Shown here: positions 34,909 through 45,690 of the stretch, piece by piece | Position numbering within the stretch: the stretch's first letter is position 1 | Layout: every line of letters begins with the position of its first letter | Source of the DNA: Theobroma cacao | Lineage: Eukaryota > Streptophyta > Magnoliopsida > Malvales > Malvaceae | Direction: 5' to 3' | Assembly: GCF_000208745.1 (NCBI RefSeq) | Contig: NC_030851.1 | Span: forward strand, 18,523,207-18,587,206 | DNA length: 64,000 bases | Program-made: the position numbers and the translations under genes | The notes under the pieces: model-generated | The model's database searches: none | What the model saw: only the letters and a program-made list of their open reading frames with translations | What the model was told of the DNA's origin: nothing

Positions 34909-37693
34909 TGTCACGACCCAAATTCCAGGCCATGACCGGTGCATGGGCCCAATGGACGTAGTCCACTAAGCCCAAGCAAGCCTACTATTTATCCTACTCA
35001 TTACTCCATCAAATATTGCTAAGTCATATTTTATAACTTTGGATCAAAATGGTGATGGACATTGCCAACTCGTACTGGCACTACTCATTTAAAATATACA
35101 TACATTATCTACATCATGTATTCTAATAATTTACATTAAGTTTGTCTATACATATCAAAAGGAGACTTGATGTCTAGCGAAAAAACTCGATGAACATATT
35201 GCTACTGAATGCCGAGACACCTAACAATAGTCAAGTCTGCAAAGGCACCTCGACCTAGTTACCGACTACCTCGTAATATGAAAACGGTGAGTATAAACCC
35301 AGTGAGTGAACAAGGAAGGAAACAAGCAATTGATAAGGAAGAATTTGGAAATCGTGATGCACTTGTTTTGAAAACAATGCAGTTTGATATAATTTCTTTC
35401 TTAAACCCTCTTGTTTTGGACATTGATCAGTGGACTCTTAGTATTGCAAAGACCCATACTTAATCATGAAGATAAAGGAGTGGAGGAAATTATATCAGAA
35501 CCCGAGCAAGGTAGCAACGTCACAGCAAATTTCTCATTCCAGAAAAAGGAATTCTCGGTTTGCATATGGTTCGATTTTTAGAGCATATCTTCCACTACAT
35601 GTGTCCAATTGACATGCTTGTTGAGTCATTAGAAAGATAAGAGGTAGGGCTACGAATTTACTGTTCACCACTTTGCCCAGTTCTAATCAAAAGGTAGTCC
35701 AAATTGCTGTCAAAGTGACAGTACTGTACCACCACCGAAAATTTCTGGTGACAGCGAGAATCCATTTCGCTGCAGCCAAATTCCTTGTTGCAATGAACAC
35801 CAATTTGACAATACTTAGCAACTTTCAATGTTCAACATGCAAGATTCACATATGTAAAACCATATACCATACTCATGAACTTTGATTTCATAAACATAGA
35901 TGTATATATATAAATGCATAGATAAACACCAATATCAGTATAATCACACCCGGCTCATGTACATCCCCCCACATCGTGCACATATCCGGCACCATCATGT
36001 GCATCCCCCCACATCGTGCATAATCAGTGCCATCATGTACATCCCCCCACATCATGCACATGAGCACTATCATTATCCATCTCCTAGATCGCCAACATCA
36101 CCAGCATGTGCATCCCCCCACATCGTGCACACACATGGTTATAGTCATCATACACAATATCAACTATTATGCACAACATATACATACATATATATATATC
36201 ATCATAATGAAATGGTGCATGAATCAATAACAACCACATATCACAACATAAAATCATTTAGCAAATCTTGTTCCCAAGGCACTTGTTTTAAGATAAAGTT
36301 GTATAAAATCATTCAAATGCTTTGTGCAATTTCATTCACATTCCCAAAACAAGTTTTGAGATGCAGTTTACTCACCGGTAGTAGTTGAGCCTTTAGCCAA
36401 CTCTAACCTCCTTAATGGTCCAATTGGGATAATGGGGCTTCGTTGGAACTTACCATCAAATTAACATCACTATAATGTCAATTCATACTTATAAACTCTA
36501 AAAGCTACCCCTTAGCTAGCTTTCAATTGCCATTTTAAATGGATATCTATTCCCACTATCCTAGTCACAATAGAGTCAATACACAATCTCAACAATAAAC
36601 CCACAATTCAATCACTAAACATTATCAACACTTAAAACCCAATGCTAATTTACTACTCACCTTGATAGTTTGGTAACTTTGAATTTCTTTCCGACAATTC
36701 CCAAGCTATTATAGGGCTTTTTCTCTCTTTCTCTCTCTAAACACCTAGCTAGTGAGAGAAAGTATGGAAACAAGATTTTTCAAGGGTTGTAAAGAGAGAG
36801 AGTGGAAGAGCATAAGGATTTATGAAAGGGTGCACCAAAAGCATGGAAATTTAAGCTAATTTGAGAGAGGTTATAAAGCTTGATATCAAGCTTCCATGGA
36901 GGATGGAAGCAACGTGAAAAGGAAAAGAAGAAGAAGGAGAAAAGCTGCTGGAAAAAAATGTGAGAAGCTGCTGAAAGCAAGATGCTTATAGCCCAAGCTT
37001 ATCCAATTCCCTTCGAAATTATGAAAATACCCTTTTGCAAGTTAACTTGTTTTTCTCCCATCCTTTGTGCAATCTTTTTATTCTTTTGACATTGGGACAA
37101 GGTCCACAATGATCTAAACTACTTGGGTTTAAGAATACTTAAAATTTTGACTCGAGAGGCAAAATGATCATTTTACCGTTTTTGTTTCTTTCCATTTTAA
37201 CTTAGTCCTCCTATCACTCATTTAACTCCAATTTCCTTCTTTTACCTCCTTCTACACATGTACAAACAAGGTATGAAGTTTGTACTCCAACTCGGTGTCC
37301 CCATAATATTAAAATATTTACTTGCCTGCGTTATCTTTACGTAATAAAGATACGCGGTCCCATTAACGTCATTTTTCTCCAAAATTCTTTCGTTCTTCTT
37401 CTCCCCCACTTAGATTGACCATATACTCCTTCTTCAGGAAAAATTTTGACATTGAATAAAATATTAATATTTTAATATTATTTTATTAATAAAATATTAT
37501 TTTATTAAAAAAATTTTCTCTTGCCTCCTCTTATCTCCTTGGCACCCAAAATACCTTATTATGCTAATTTAGACCTTAAAATATCATAAAACTTTCTTCT
37601 GGGAGTTTATTAGAAGAAATGACGAAACTACCCCTAACCCCGTGTTATTACATCTATGCTTAATTACAAGCCTATAGAGGTTGAGGTGTCATA
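34909..37693 (-). mobile_element. LTR of element D (3' LTR in element orientation)
   Basis: It runs from TGTCACGACCC (34909) to GGTGTCATA (37693). In element orientation it begins TATGACACC and ends GGTCGTGACA. Solo copy E begins TGTGAGACC, so the initial TG has become TA here. It contains four units of the CATCCCCCCACATCGTGCA minisatellite (35951-36130). Apparent reading frames in that array are artefacts of the repeat. Confidence 0.92.
35951..36130. repeat. LTR minisatellite, CATCCCCCCACATCGTGCA type (4 units)
   Basis: Four imperfect units, each ATGTRCATCCCCCCACATCG followed by TGCA, with variable spacers. The halves GTGCA...TGCAC make each unit partly dyad-symmetric. It is the same array as at 43322-43505, 53331-53725 and 63925-64000. 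Confidence 0.9.
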
Positions 37694-37710
37694 TTCTCCC
37701 CCACTTAAAG
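37694..37710 (-). promoter_or_regulatory. Polypurine tract of element D
   Basis: On the minus strand CTTTAAGTGGGGGAGAA directly precedes the 3' LTR start (37693). This is the expected plus-strand priming site. Confidence 0.85.
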
Positions 37711-37755
37711 AAATTCGATCCTCGAATTTAAATTCTACTATGAGGTAGCGTTCCT

Positions 37756-38343
37756 TTAAGCATAAAAGAGATGAGGATACTTTGTTCGCATCTTTTCCTC
37801 GGCTTCCCACGTTACCTCCTTGTTGGTGTGGTTTCGCCACAACACTTTTACTGAGGCCACATTCTTTGAACGGAGCTTTTTGACTTGCCGATCAAGGATA
37901 GCTATCGATTGCTCCTCATAGGTCAAATCATCTTTAAATTGGATAGTTTCATACTGTATTACATGAGATGAATCCGGATTAAACTTTTTTAGCATTGACA
38001 AGTGAAATACAGGGTGAATTGTTGAGAGGTCTGGTGGTAATGCCAAATGGTATGCCACTGCTCCCACCTTTTCTAAGATCTCGAAGGGTCCTATATACCG
38101 AGGGCTCAGCTTTCCTTTCTTGCCAAATCTCATTACTCCTTTTGTTGGTGAGACCTTCAAAAATACATGATCCCCCACCTGAAACTCCAAATCTCTCCGT
38201 CGGTTATCAACATATGACTTTTGTCTACTTTGTGCTGTTAACATCCTCTGACGGACCATGCGTGTTTTCTTGGTGGCGTCCTCCACCAGCTCAGGCCCCA
38301 AGAGTTTCCTCCAATGTCTGAATGGTCCGTTCAGACTGGTCAT
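37756..38343 (-). pseudogene. Element D integrase C-terminus with chromodomain
   Basis: 195 codons, read on the minus strand. LVEDATKKTRMVRQRML and YVDNRRRDLEFQVGDHVFLK form the integrase C-terminal GPY/F region with KLSPRYIGPFEILEKVG. VAYHLALPPDLSTIHPVFH and the chromodomain-like end follow (ILDRQVKKLRSKNVASVKVL, then EVTWEAEEKMRTKYPHLF). The chromodomain is thought to steer insertion to heterochromatin. The first 15 or so codons are out of frame with the integrase core: the core reading ends soon after SERTIQTLE, about 60 residues before LGPELVEDA, so a deletion and frameshift near 38280 removed the end of the core. Confidence 0.9.
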
Positions 38344-38347
38344 CGGT

Positions 38348-38929
38348 TTACGGGTGGAAAGCCGTGCTAAAATCCAACTTAGTGCCCAATGCTTCCTGCA
38401 ACTTTTCCCAGAACCTACTGGTGAATTGTGCTCCTTTCTCAGATACTATAGAAATAGGAATGCCATGCAGCCGTATTATCTCATCTACATAAAGCTGGGC
38501 GTACTGGGCGACCCCATATGTAGTTTTGATCGAAAGAAAATGGGCTGATTTCGTTAACCGATCTACTATGACCCAGATCGAGTCATAACCCCCATTAGTT
38601 TGAGGCAAACCTATTACAAAGTCCATGGTAATACGCTCCCATTTCCACTCGAGCACTGGTAACGGTTGTAGTAGCCCTACAGGCCTTTGGTGCTCGGTTT
38701 TAACCTGCTGACAAACCAGGCACTTGGAGACGAACTCAGCTACATCTTTCTTGAGTCCTTCCCACCAATATACCTCCTTCAAATCTTGATACATCTTTGT
38801 AGCCCCTGGATGTACCACATAGGCTGCCATGTGAGCCTCATTTAATATTTCTCTCCTTAATTCATTACTATTCGGCACATAAAGTCTAGTTCCATACCTC
38901 AATACTCCATACGTGCCTTTAGTAAACAT
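38348..38929 (-). pseudogene. Element D integrase core
   Basis: It contains the HHCC zinc-binding module (EAHMAAYVVHPGATKMYQDL ... KCLVCQQVK) and the start of the DDE core (ITMDFVIGLPQTNGGYDSIW). The second catalytic acid region reads IVSEKGAQFTSRFW; the family normally has Asp where this copy has Glu. A stop at FSTAFHP ends the frame just before the SERTIQTLE region that carries the third catalytic acid. It is not a working integrase. Confidence 0.92.
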
Positions 38930-39984
38930 CTTTCCTTTCCTTCCTTGAGGTATTCTAAGGCCTTAGCTATGAACTCATCTTTGCTTTGTGCTTTTTTTAT
39001 CGGGTCCATAAAGATAGGCCTCACTCTAAAATGTGCTAGCAATGCATTTGCCTTCGAAATTTCCAAATGCACACCCATGTCTCCCAAACTATGGATCTCC
39101 CTAATCAAAGATCTCCTATTTGCAGAGATATGTGCCAAGCTCCCCATCGATTTTTGACTTAAAGCATCTGCCACCACATTTGCCTTACCGGGATGGTAAA
39201 GAATAGTACAATCATAATATTTTAGTAACTCCATCCATCTCCGTTGCCGCAAATTAAGATCCCTCTGCTGAAATATATACTTCAAGCTTTTGTGGTCCAT
39301 ATATATCTCACAAGTCTCACCATACAAATAATGTCTCCAAATCTTTAAGGCAAACATGATTGCTGCCATCTCCAAATCATGTGTAGGGTAATTCTGCTCA
39401 TGCTTTTTAAGTTGCCTAGATGCATATGCAATCACTTTCCCCTGTTGCATTAATACACATCCTAAACCAACCCGCGATGCATCACAAAATACCGTGTAAC
39501 CCCCTGTGCCTTGCGGTAGGCTTAATACTAGAGCTGTGGTGAGACAGGTCTTAAGCTTCTCAAAGCTATTCTCACAAGCATCTGACCACTCAAATTTTGT
39601 ATCTTTACGTGTCAACTTAGTCAGAGGGGTGAATATTTTGGAGAAGTCTTTCACAAAACGACGATAGTAGCCAACCAAACCCAAAAAACTTCTAATCTCC
39701 GTAACTGACATTGGCCTTGGCCACTTTTCCACTACTTCAACTTTCTTTGGATCAACTTGTACCCCATCCTTAGATACCACATGTCCCAAGAATGCAACGC
39801 TTTCAAGCCAAAACTCACATTTGGAGAACTTGGCATACAATCGATGTTCTCTTAAAGTTTGGAGCACTATCTTAAGATGTTGCTCGTGCTCTTCTCGACT
39901 CTTCGAGTAGATCAAGATGTCATCAATAAACACTACTACAAACTTGTCCAAATAGGGCTTGAACACCCGGTTCATCAAATCCAT
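38899..39984 (-). pseudogene. Element D reverse transcriptase (C-terminal) and RNase H
   Basis: 361 open codons on the minus strand. They begin [19 protein letters not shown], with the catalytic IDDILIYS box, then [17 protein letters not shown] and the thumb/connection ([19 protein letters not shown]). RNase H follows with [32 protein letters not shown] and [20 protein letters not shown]. This is the longest open reading frame in the window. It overlaps the integrase frame by a frameshift at about 38900-38930. Confidence 0.95.
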
Positions 39985-40011
39985 AAAGGCCGCAGGGGCA
40001 TTCGTAAGCCC

Positions 40012-40266
40012 TCAAGACATCACCAAGAACTCATAATGCCCATATCTTGTTCGAAATGCGGTCTTAGGTATATCTTCATTCCAGATCCTTAACTGATGGT
40101 ACCTAGATCGCAGATCTATCTTAGAGAAACATTGTGCTCCTTGTAGTTGATCAAATAAATTATCTATTCTTGGAAGAGGGTACTTATTCTTCACCGTCAC
40201 TTTATTAAGCTGTCGGTAGTCAATGCACAGCCTAAATGACCCATCTTTCTTCTTTATAAATAACAC
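40012..40266 (-). pseudogene. Element D reverse transcriptase, fingers/palm part
   Basis: It encodes [20 protein letters not shown], then [18 protein letters not shown] and [15 protein letters not shown], the first catalytic Asp region of gypsy reverse transcriptase. A stop after YEFLVMS separates it from the next segment (39984 downward). Upstream it is separated from the protease end by a decayed stretch (40267-40424) that still reads [16 protein letters not shown] codons. Confidence 0.93.
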
Positions 40267-40424
40267 CGGTGCTCCCCATGGGGAGACACTAGAACGGATG
40301 AGCCTTTATCTAATAAATCTTCCAACTGATCCTTAAACTCCTTAAGCTCTGCAGGTGCCATTCTATATGGGGGTATGGATATAGGTCTAGTGTTTGGAAT
40401 CAAATCTATGAAAAATTCAATCTC

Positions 40425-40883
40425 TCACTTGGGAGGCAAACTTGGTAGTTCCTCGAGAAATACATCCATGAACTCATTCACCACCGATACTTGGCTTATA
40501 TCTTCAACCTTCGCCTGAGTATCCCTTACCACAGCCAAGTATCCTAAACAACCCTGTCTTAATAACTTTCTAGTAGACATGACCGATATCAAATTAGTTA
40601 GAGCATTACTCCTATCCCCCTGAATATTAAATGAGGGCTCACCGAGAAAATAAAATTTCACCAATTTATGATAACAATCCACATTGGCATGACAGGGTGA
40701 TAGCCAGTACATTCCCAAGATCACATCAAAGTCCAAGGTGTCTAACACCACTAGATTCACTAAAGTATCCTTGTCCTTGACTCGAACTACATAGGACTCA
40801 TATTCCCATTCGACCACGAATACTTTCTTTAAAGGAGTAGACACTACTAATTGTTCTTTTCTCCTAACACAATCTTTACCCAA
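40425..40883 (-). pseudogene. Element D aspartic protease end and start of reverse transcriptase
   Basis: 152 codons. [19 protein letters not shown] is the flap/C-terminal ILGMDWL region of gypsy proteases, with Tyr in place of the usual Asp. It ends in [18 protein letters not shown], the conserved lead-in to reverse transcriptase. The catalytic D[ST]G of the protease was not clearly located upstream. Confidence 0.88.
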
Positions 40884-40899
40884 ACAAAATGCAAAACAT

Positions 40900-42043
40900 G
40901 GAGAGATAAAAGAGTGGGTGACTTAACTACCCTGTCTATAATTTTGTTGTCTCCCAGAACTAAAGGTTCTCTGTCTCGCCCCAGTATTAGCGCCAGTCAC
41001 TCCCCCTTTCGGGGCAATCGTGAGCCCCTTTGTAGACCCTGACGGCCTAGAAGACGACATCCCACTGCTGAAATCTCTACGGCCTTGATAGCCCTCTGTC
41101 TTGGCCCTTTTTGCTCTATCTCTAGCAGCCCTACTCTCACTGGTCCTTATCTCAATTCACTGAGCACAATCCACTGCTACAAAATAGGTATTGAAATCTC
41201 GAGATGCCACAGCCCTTAACAACAGCTCCACTAACCCATCCACAAACCTCTAAATCTTCATCTCCTCGGTAGAAATGAGGTAGGGAGCATACCGAGCCAA
41301 TTGCGTAATTTGATGTCGTATTCTAACACAGTCATATTCAAAGTCTGCACCAAAGTCTCAAACTCTCTAGCTTTAGCATTACGTACACTGAGTGATAGAA
41401 ATTGATCCAGAAAGATTGTACTGAACTCACTCTAAGTCAACGATTCTGCATCTGTCGGTCTGCCTCTACGTAAGGAGCTATACCACTCTGCGCCACATCC
41501 TCTAAATTGGAAGACGGCTAGCTCGATGATCGGACACTAGAGCATCCCAAAGCTTTACATATTTTCTCCATCTTATCTAAGAAGATTTAGGGCTTCTCTG
41601 ATGCATCAGACCCTGAAAATGACGAAGGCTTGAGCTTAAGAAAAATCAGGAAGAGAAATCTCTAAGGGTCCCCTTTCAACCCCATGACGTTGGCGATCGG
41701 CCTGTCCTTGGGAGCTAGGGGATTCTTGTACTGTAGGTCTCCCCTCTACCACCTTATGTATATCGTCCATACGGGCTGCCATCATCTTTACAACCTGATT
41801 AACTCCCTGCAGGCCTGCTGCCAAGTCCTCAATGGTAATGCCCCCAATGGGCTGTCTATCCACTTCTCCCGAGGACTGTCCTCTCTCTTGTCTACTCACA
41901 AGAGTATCCGCCCTCACTGGCCTAGTGGCCCTGCCACGTCTACCTTAACCCCTTAGGGTGGGTGCTTGTGGCCTATCTGTAATCTCATTAAGGGCATCTT
42001 GCTCCCCTATCCATCTTGAGGCAGCTCGTGTCTTAAGCGGCAT
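40900..42043 (-). pseudogene. Element D gag remnant
   Basis: The reading starts at an ATG at 42043 (MPLKTRAASRWIGEQDALNE), typical of Tekay-type Gag. A stop and the segment MRADTLVSRQERGQSSGEVD (41917 downward) follow, with IEDLAAGLQGVNQVVKMMAA. Downstream it breaks into several frames with fragments such as FSGSDASEKP and IFLDKMEKICKALG. It ends before the protease region. A zinc knuckle was not confidently seen. Confidence 0.75.
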
Positions 42044-42239
42044 TCTTACCAAGACAAGAGCAAACGCCCGTTATTAAACACATTTATAATCATATTTAAG
42101 GCAAAAGGTGGTTTCTAAGATAGAAAATTTATGCGGTCCTTTGGTTGTAAAATGTGTCGCGGTTCACACTTTACAACTAAAGTTCCCACATAAACACCTG
42201 ATAGTCCGCTGGACCAACAAAGGAAAGCCTAGGACCTAT

Positions 42240-42265
42240 ACAACCTAGAGCTTTAATATCAAGTT
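42240..42265 (-). promoter_or_regulatory. Decayed primer-binding site of element D
   Basis: In element orientation the bases after the 5' LTR read ACTTGATATTAAAGCTCTAG. This resembles the Met-tRNA site TGGTATCAGAGC with several G-to-A and C-to-T changes. The site is degenerate but correctly placed. Confidence 0.6.
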
Positions 42266-45053
42266 TGTCATGACCCAAATTTCTGGCCATGACAGGTGCA
42301 TGGGCCCAATGGACGTAGTCCACTAAGCCCAAGCAAGCCTACTATTTATCCTACTCATTACTCCATCAAATATTGCTAAGTCACATTTTATAACTTTGGA
42401 TCAAAATGGTGATGGACATTGCCAACTCGTATTGGTGCTACTCATTTAAAATATAAATACATTATCTAAATCGTGTATTCTAATAATTTACATTAAGTTT
42501 GTCTATACATATCAAAAGGAGACTCGATGTCCAGCGGAAAAACTCGACGAACATACCGCTACTGAATGCCTAGACACTTACCAATAGTCGAGTCTGCAAA
42601 GGCACCTCAACCTAGTTACCAACTACCTCGTAATATGAAAACATGAAGTTGAAAACAGTGAGAATAAACCCAGTGAGTGAACAAGGAAGGGAACAAGCAA
42701 CTGATCAGGAAGAATTTGGAAATCATGTGCACTTGTTTTGAAAACAATGCAGTTTGGTATAATTTCTTTCTTAAACCCCCTTGTTTTGGACATTGATCAG
42801 TGGACTCTTAGCATTGCAAAGACCCATGCTCAATCATGAAGATAAGGGAGTGGAGAAAATTATATCAGAACCCGAGCAAGGTAGCAACATCACAGCACGT
42901 TTCTCATTGCAGAAAAAGGCATTCTCGGTTTGCATATGGTTCGGTTTTTCAAGAATATCTTCCACTAAATGGGTCCAATTGACATGCTTGTTAGATCATT
43001 AGAAAGCTAAGAGGCAGGGCTACGATTTTACTGTTTACCACTTTGCCCAGTTCTAATCGAAAGGTGGTCAAAATTGCTGTCAAAGTGACAGTACTGTACC
43101 ACCACCAAGAATTTCTAGCGACAGCGAGAATCCATTTTGCTGCAGCCAAATTCCTTGTTGCAATGAACACCAATTTGACAATCCTTAGCAACTTTCAATG
43201 TTCAACATGCAGGATTCATGTATGCAAAACCATATACCATACTCATGAACTTTGATTTCATAAACATAGATGTATATATATAAATGCATAGATAAACACC
43301 AATATCAGTATAATCACACCCGGCTCATGTACATCCCCCCACATCGTGCACATAGCCGGTGCCATCATGTGCATCCCGCCACATCGTGCACAATCAGTGC
43401 CATCGTGTACATCCCCCCACATCGTGCACACGAGCACTATCATTATCCATCTCCCACACCGCCATCATCACCGACATGTGCATCCCCCCACATCGTGCAC
43501 ACACACGGTTATAGTCATCATACACAATATCAACTATTATGCACAACATATATATATATAATCATAATGAAATGGTGCATGAATCAATAACAACAACATA
43601 TCACAACATAAAATCATTTAGCAAAAGCTTGTTCCTAAGGCACTTGTTTTAAGATAAAGTTGTATAAAATCATTCAAATGCTTTGTGTAATTTCATTCAC
43701 ATTCCCAAAATAAGTTTTGTGATGCAGTTCACTCACCGGTAGTAGTTGAGCCTTTAGCAAACTCTAACCTCCCTAATGGTCCAATTAGGATAATGGGGCT
43801 TCGTTGGAACCTACCATCAAATTAACATCACCATAATGTTAATTCATACTTATAAACTCTAAAAGCTACCCCTTAGCTAGCTTTCAATTGCCATTTTAAT
43901 GGCTATCTATTTCCACTATCCTAGTCACAATAGAGTCAATACACAATCTCAACAATAAACCCACAATTCAATCACTAAACATTATCAACATTTAAAACCC
44001 AATGCTAATTTACTACTCACCTTGATAGTTTAGTAACTTTGAATTTCTTTCCAACAATTCCCAAGCTATTATAGGGCTTTTTCTCTCTTTCTCTCTCTAA
44101 ACACCTAGCTAGTGAGAGAAAGTGTGGAAACAAGATTTTTCAAGGGTTTTAAAGAGAGAGAGTGGAATAGCATAAGGATTTATGAAAGGGTGCACCAAAA
44201 GCATGAAAATTTAAGCTAATTTGAGAGAGGTTATAAAGCTTGATATCAAGCTTCCATGGAGGATGAAAGCAATGTGAAAAGGAGAAGAAGAAGAAGAAGG
44301 AGAAAAGCTGCTGGAAAAAATGTGAGAAGCTGCTGGAAGCAAGATGCTTATAGCCCAAGCTTATCCAATTCCCTTAGAAATTATGAAAATACCTTTTTGC
44401 AAGTTAACTTGTTTTTCTCCCATCCTTTGTGCAATCTTTTTATTCTTTTGACACTAGGACAAGGTCCACAATGATCTAAACTACTCGGGTTTACGAAAAC
44501 TTAAAATTTTGACTCGAGATGCAAAATGACCATTTTACCTTTTTTGTTTCCTTCCATTTTAACTTAGTCCTCCCATCACTCATTTAACTCCAATTTCCTT
44601 CTATTACCTCCTTCTACGCATGTACAAACAAGGTATGAAGTTGTTACTCCAACGTGGTGTGCCCATAATATTAAAATATTTACTTGCCCGCGTTATCTTT
44701 ACTTAATAAAGATAAACGGCCCCATTAACGTCATTTTTCTCCAAAATTCTTTCATTCTTCTTCTCCCTCACTTAGATTGTCCATATACTCATTCTTCATG
44801 AAAAATTTTGACACTGAATAAAATATTAATATTTTAATATTATTTTATTAATAAAATATTATTTTATTCAAAAAATTTTCTCTTGCCTTTTCTTATCTCC
44901 TTGGCACCCAAAATACCTTATTATGCCTATTTAGACCTTAAAATATCATAAAACTTTCTTCTTGGAGCTTATTAGAAGAAATGACGAAACTACTCTTGGG
45001 CCGTGTTATTACATCATGCTTAATTACAAGCCTATAGAGGTTGAGGTCTCATA
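42266..45053 (-). mobile_element. LTR of element D (5' LTR in element orientation)
   Basis: It runs from TGTCATGACCC (42266) to GGTCTCATA (45053). It is closely similar along its whole length to the LTR at 34909-37693, including the minisatellite (43322-43505) and the purine-rich stretch near 44280-44340. The right end abuts the duplicated target GGTAG. Confidence 0.93.
43322..43505. repeat. LTR minisatellite, CATCCCCCCACATCGTGCA type (4 units)
   Basis: The second copy of the four-unit array of element D, matching 35951-36130 with scattered substitutions (for example one CATCCCGCC). Unit number is the same in both LTRs, as expected for LTRs copied from one template. Confidence 0.9.
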
Positions 45054-45058
45054 GGTAG

Positions 45059-45690
45059 CTACTTGGTCAAATAGTGATACTTCAAGTTCTGAAGATGAGG
45101 AAGAAAAAGCTGAGGAAAGAGTAAATCTGTGTTTGATGGCAGGGGATGATGAATCCGAGGTATCCTCATCCCCTTGCAATATTTCTATTAATGAGCTTCA
45201 GGATGAATATGAATGTTTATATGATGAATTTGAGAAACTTGTTTTGAAATACAAAAGCTTAAAGAAAAAGTCTACATCTCTAGAATCAGATTTGGAAAAG
45301 ATTAAACTTGACTTTAATTATGTTTTTGAACGAAGAAAATTTTTGCAAATTGAATTGGAACATTAAAAAACAGATTTTGAAACTCTAAAATTAGAATTGG
45401 AAAGGAAAATCGAAGCCTTACAAAAGATTAGTGAAGAAAATGTTACACTTAAAAGTTTGAAAAATGAAACTCCAAAAAGAAATGCATACTACAAAAAAAA
45501 TTCTGTTAATGCATCATCTAGGTGTTATATTTGCGATAAAATTAGCCATTTATCTTGTGATTGCAATAGAAAAAGAAATGTGCAGAAAATAAGAAAAATA
45601 TGGGTTCCAAAAGGATCCTATGTTGCCGCTAACAATCAAGGACCCATCAAGGTATGGGTACATATAAAGAAAAACTGAATATTTGTTTTG
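45059..45690 (+). pseudogene. Element B gag, C-terminal part
   Basis: This continues gag after element D. It is an acidic stretch (SEDEEEKAEERVN), then a long Lys/Glu-rich coiled coil (YDEFEKLVLKYKSLKKKSTS, RKIEALQKISEENVTLK), then a CCHC zinc knuckle CYICDKISHLSCDC near 45524. The C-terminal linker IRKIWVPKGSYVAANNQGPI leads toward protease. Stops occur at about 45366 and 45678. A coiled coil before a second zinc knuckle is typical of Sirevirus Gag. Confidence 0.88.

Larger units (their letters stand above)
34909..45053 (-). mobile_element. Gypsy chromovirus D (Tekay-like), complete with two LTRs
   Basis: About 10.1 kb on the minus strand, inserted in element B's gag with target-site duplication GGTAG (34904-34908 and 45054-45058). 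LTRs of about 2.79 kb lie at 34909-37693 and 42266-45053. The internal region carries gag, protease, reverse transcriptase, RNase H, integrase and a C-terminal chromodomain. The chromodomain plus the TGTCAYGACCC terminus point to the Tekay/Del clade. Coding contains several frameshifts, an internal integrase deletion and stops. By eye the LTRs differ by about 5%, making D younger than its host B. Confidence 0.93.

Noticed and set aside
35888..36388. Open frames rich in HHHPPTSC-type repeats on both strands (also at 43258-43590, 53334-53817 and 49175-49437)
   Set aside because: They are by-products of the LTR minisatellite and of simple ATG/CAT repeats. Protein-like signal is absent and frames are not kept between copies.
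37995..38548. Plus-strand open frames opposite the element D integrase and chromodomain
   Set aside because: The minus strand carries the clear integrase/chromodomain reading; the plus frames are antisense shadows.
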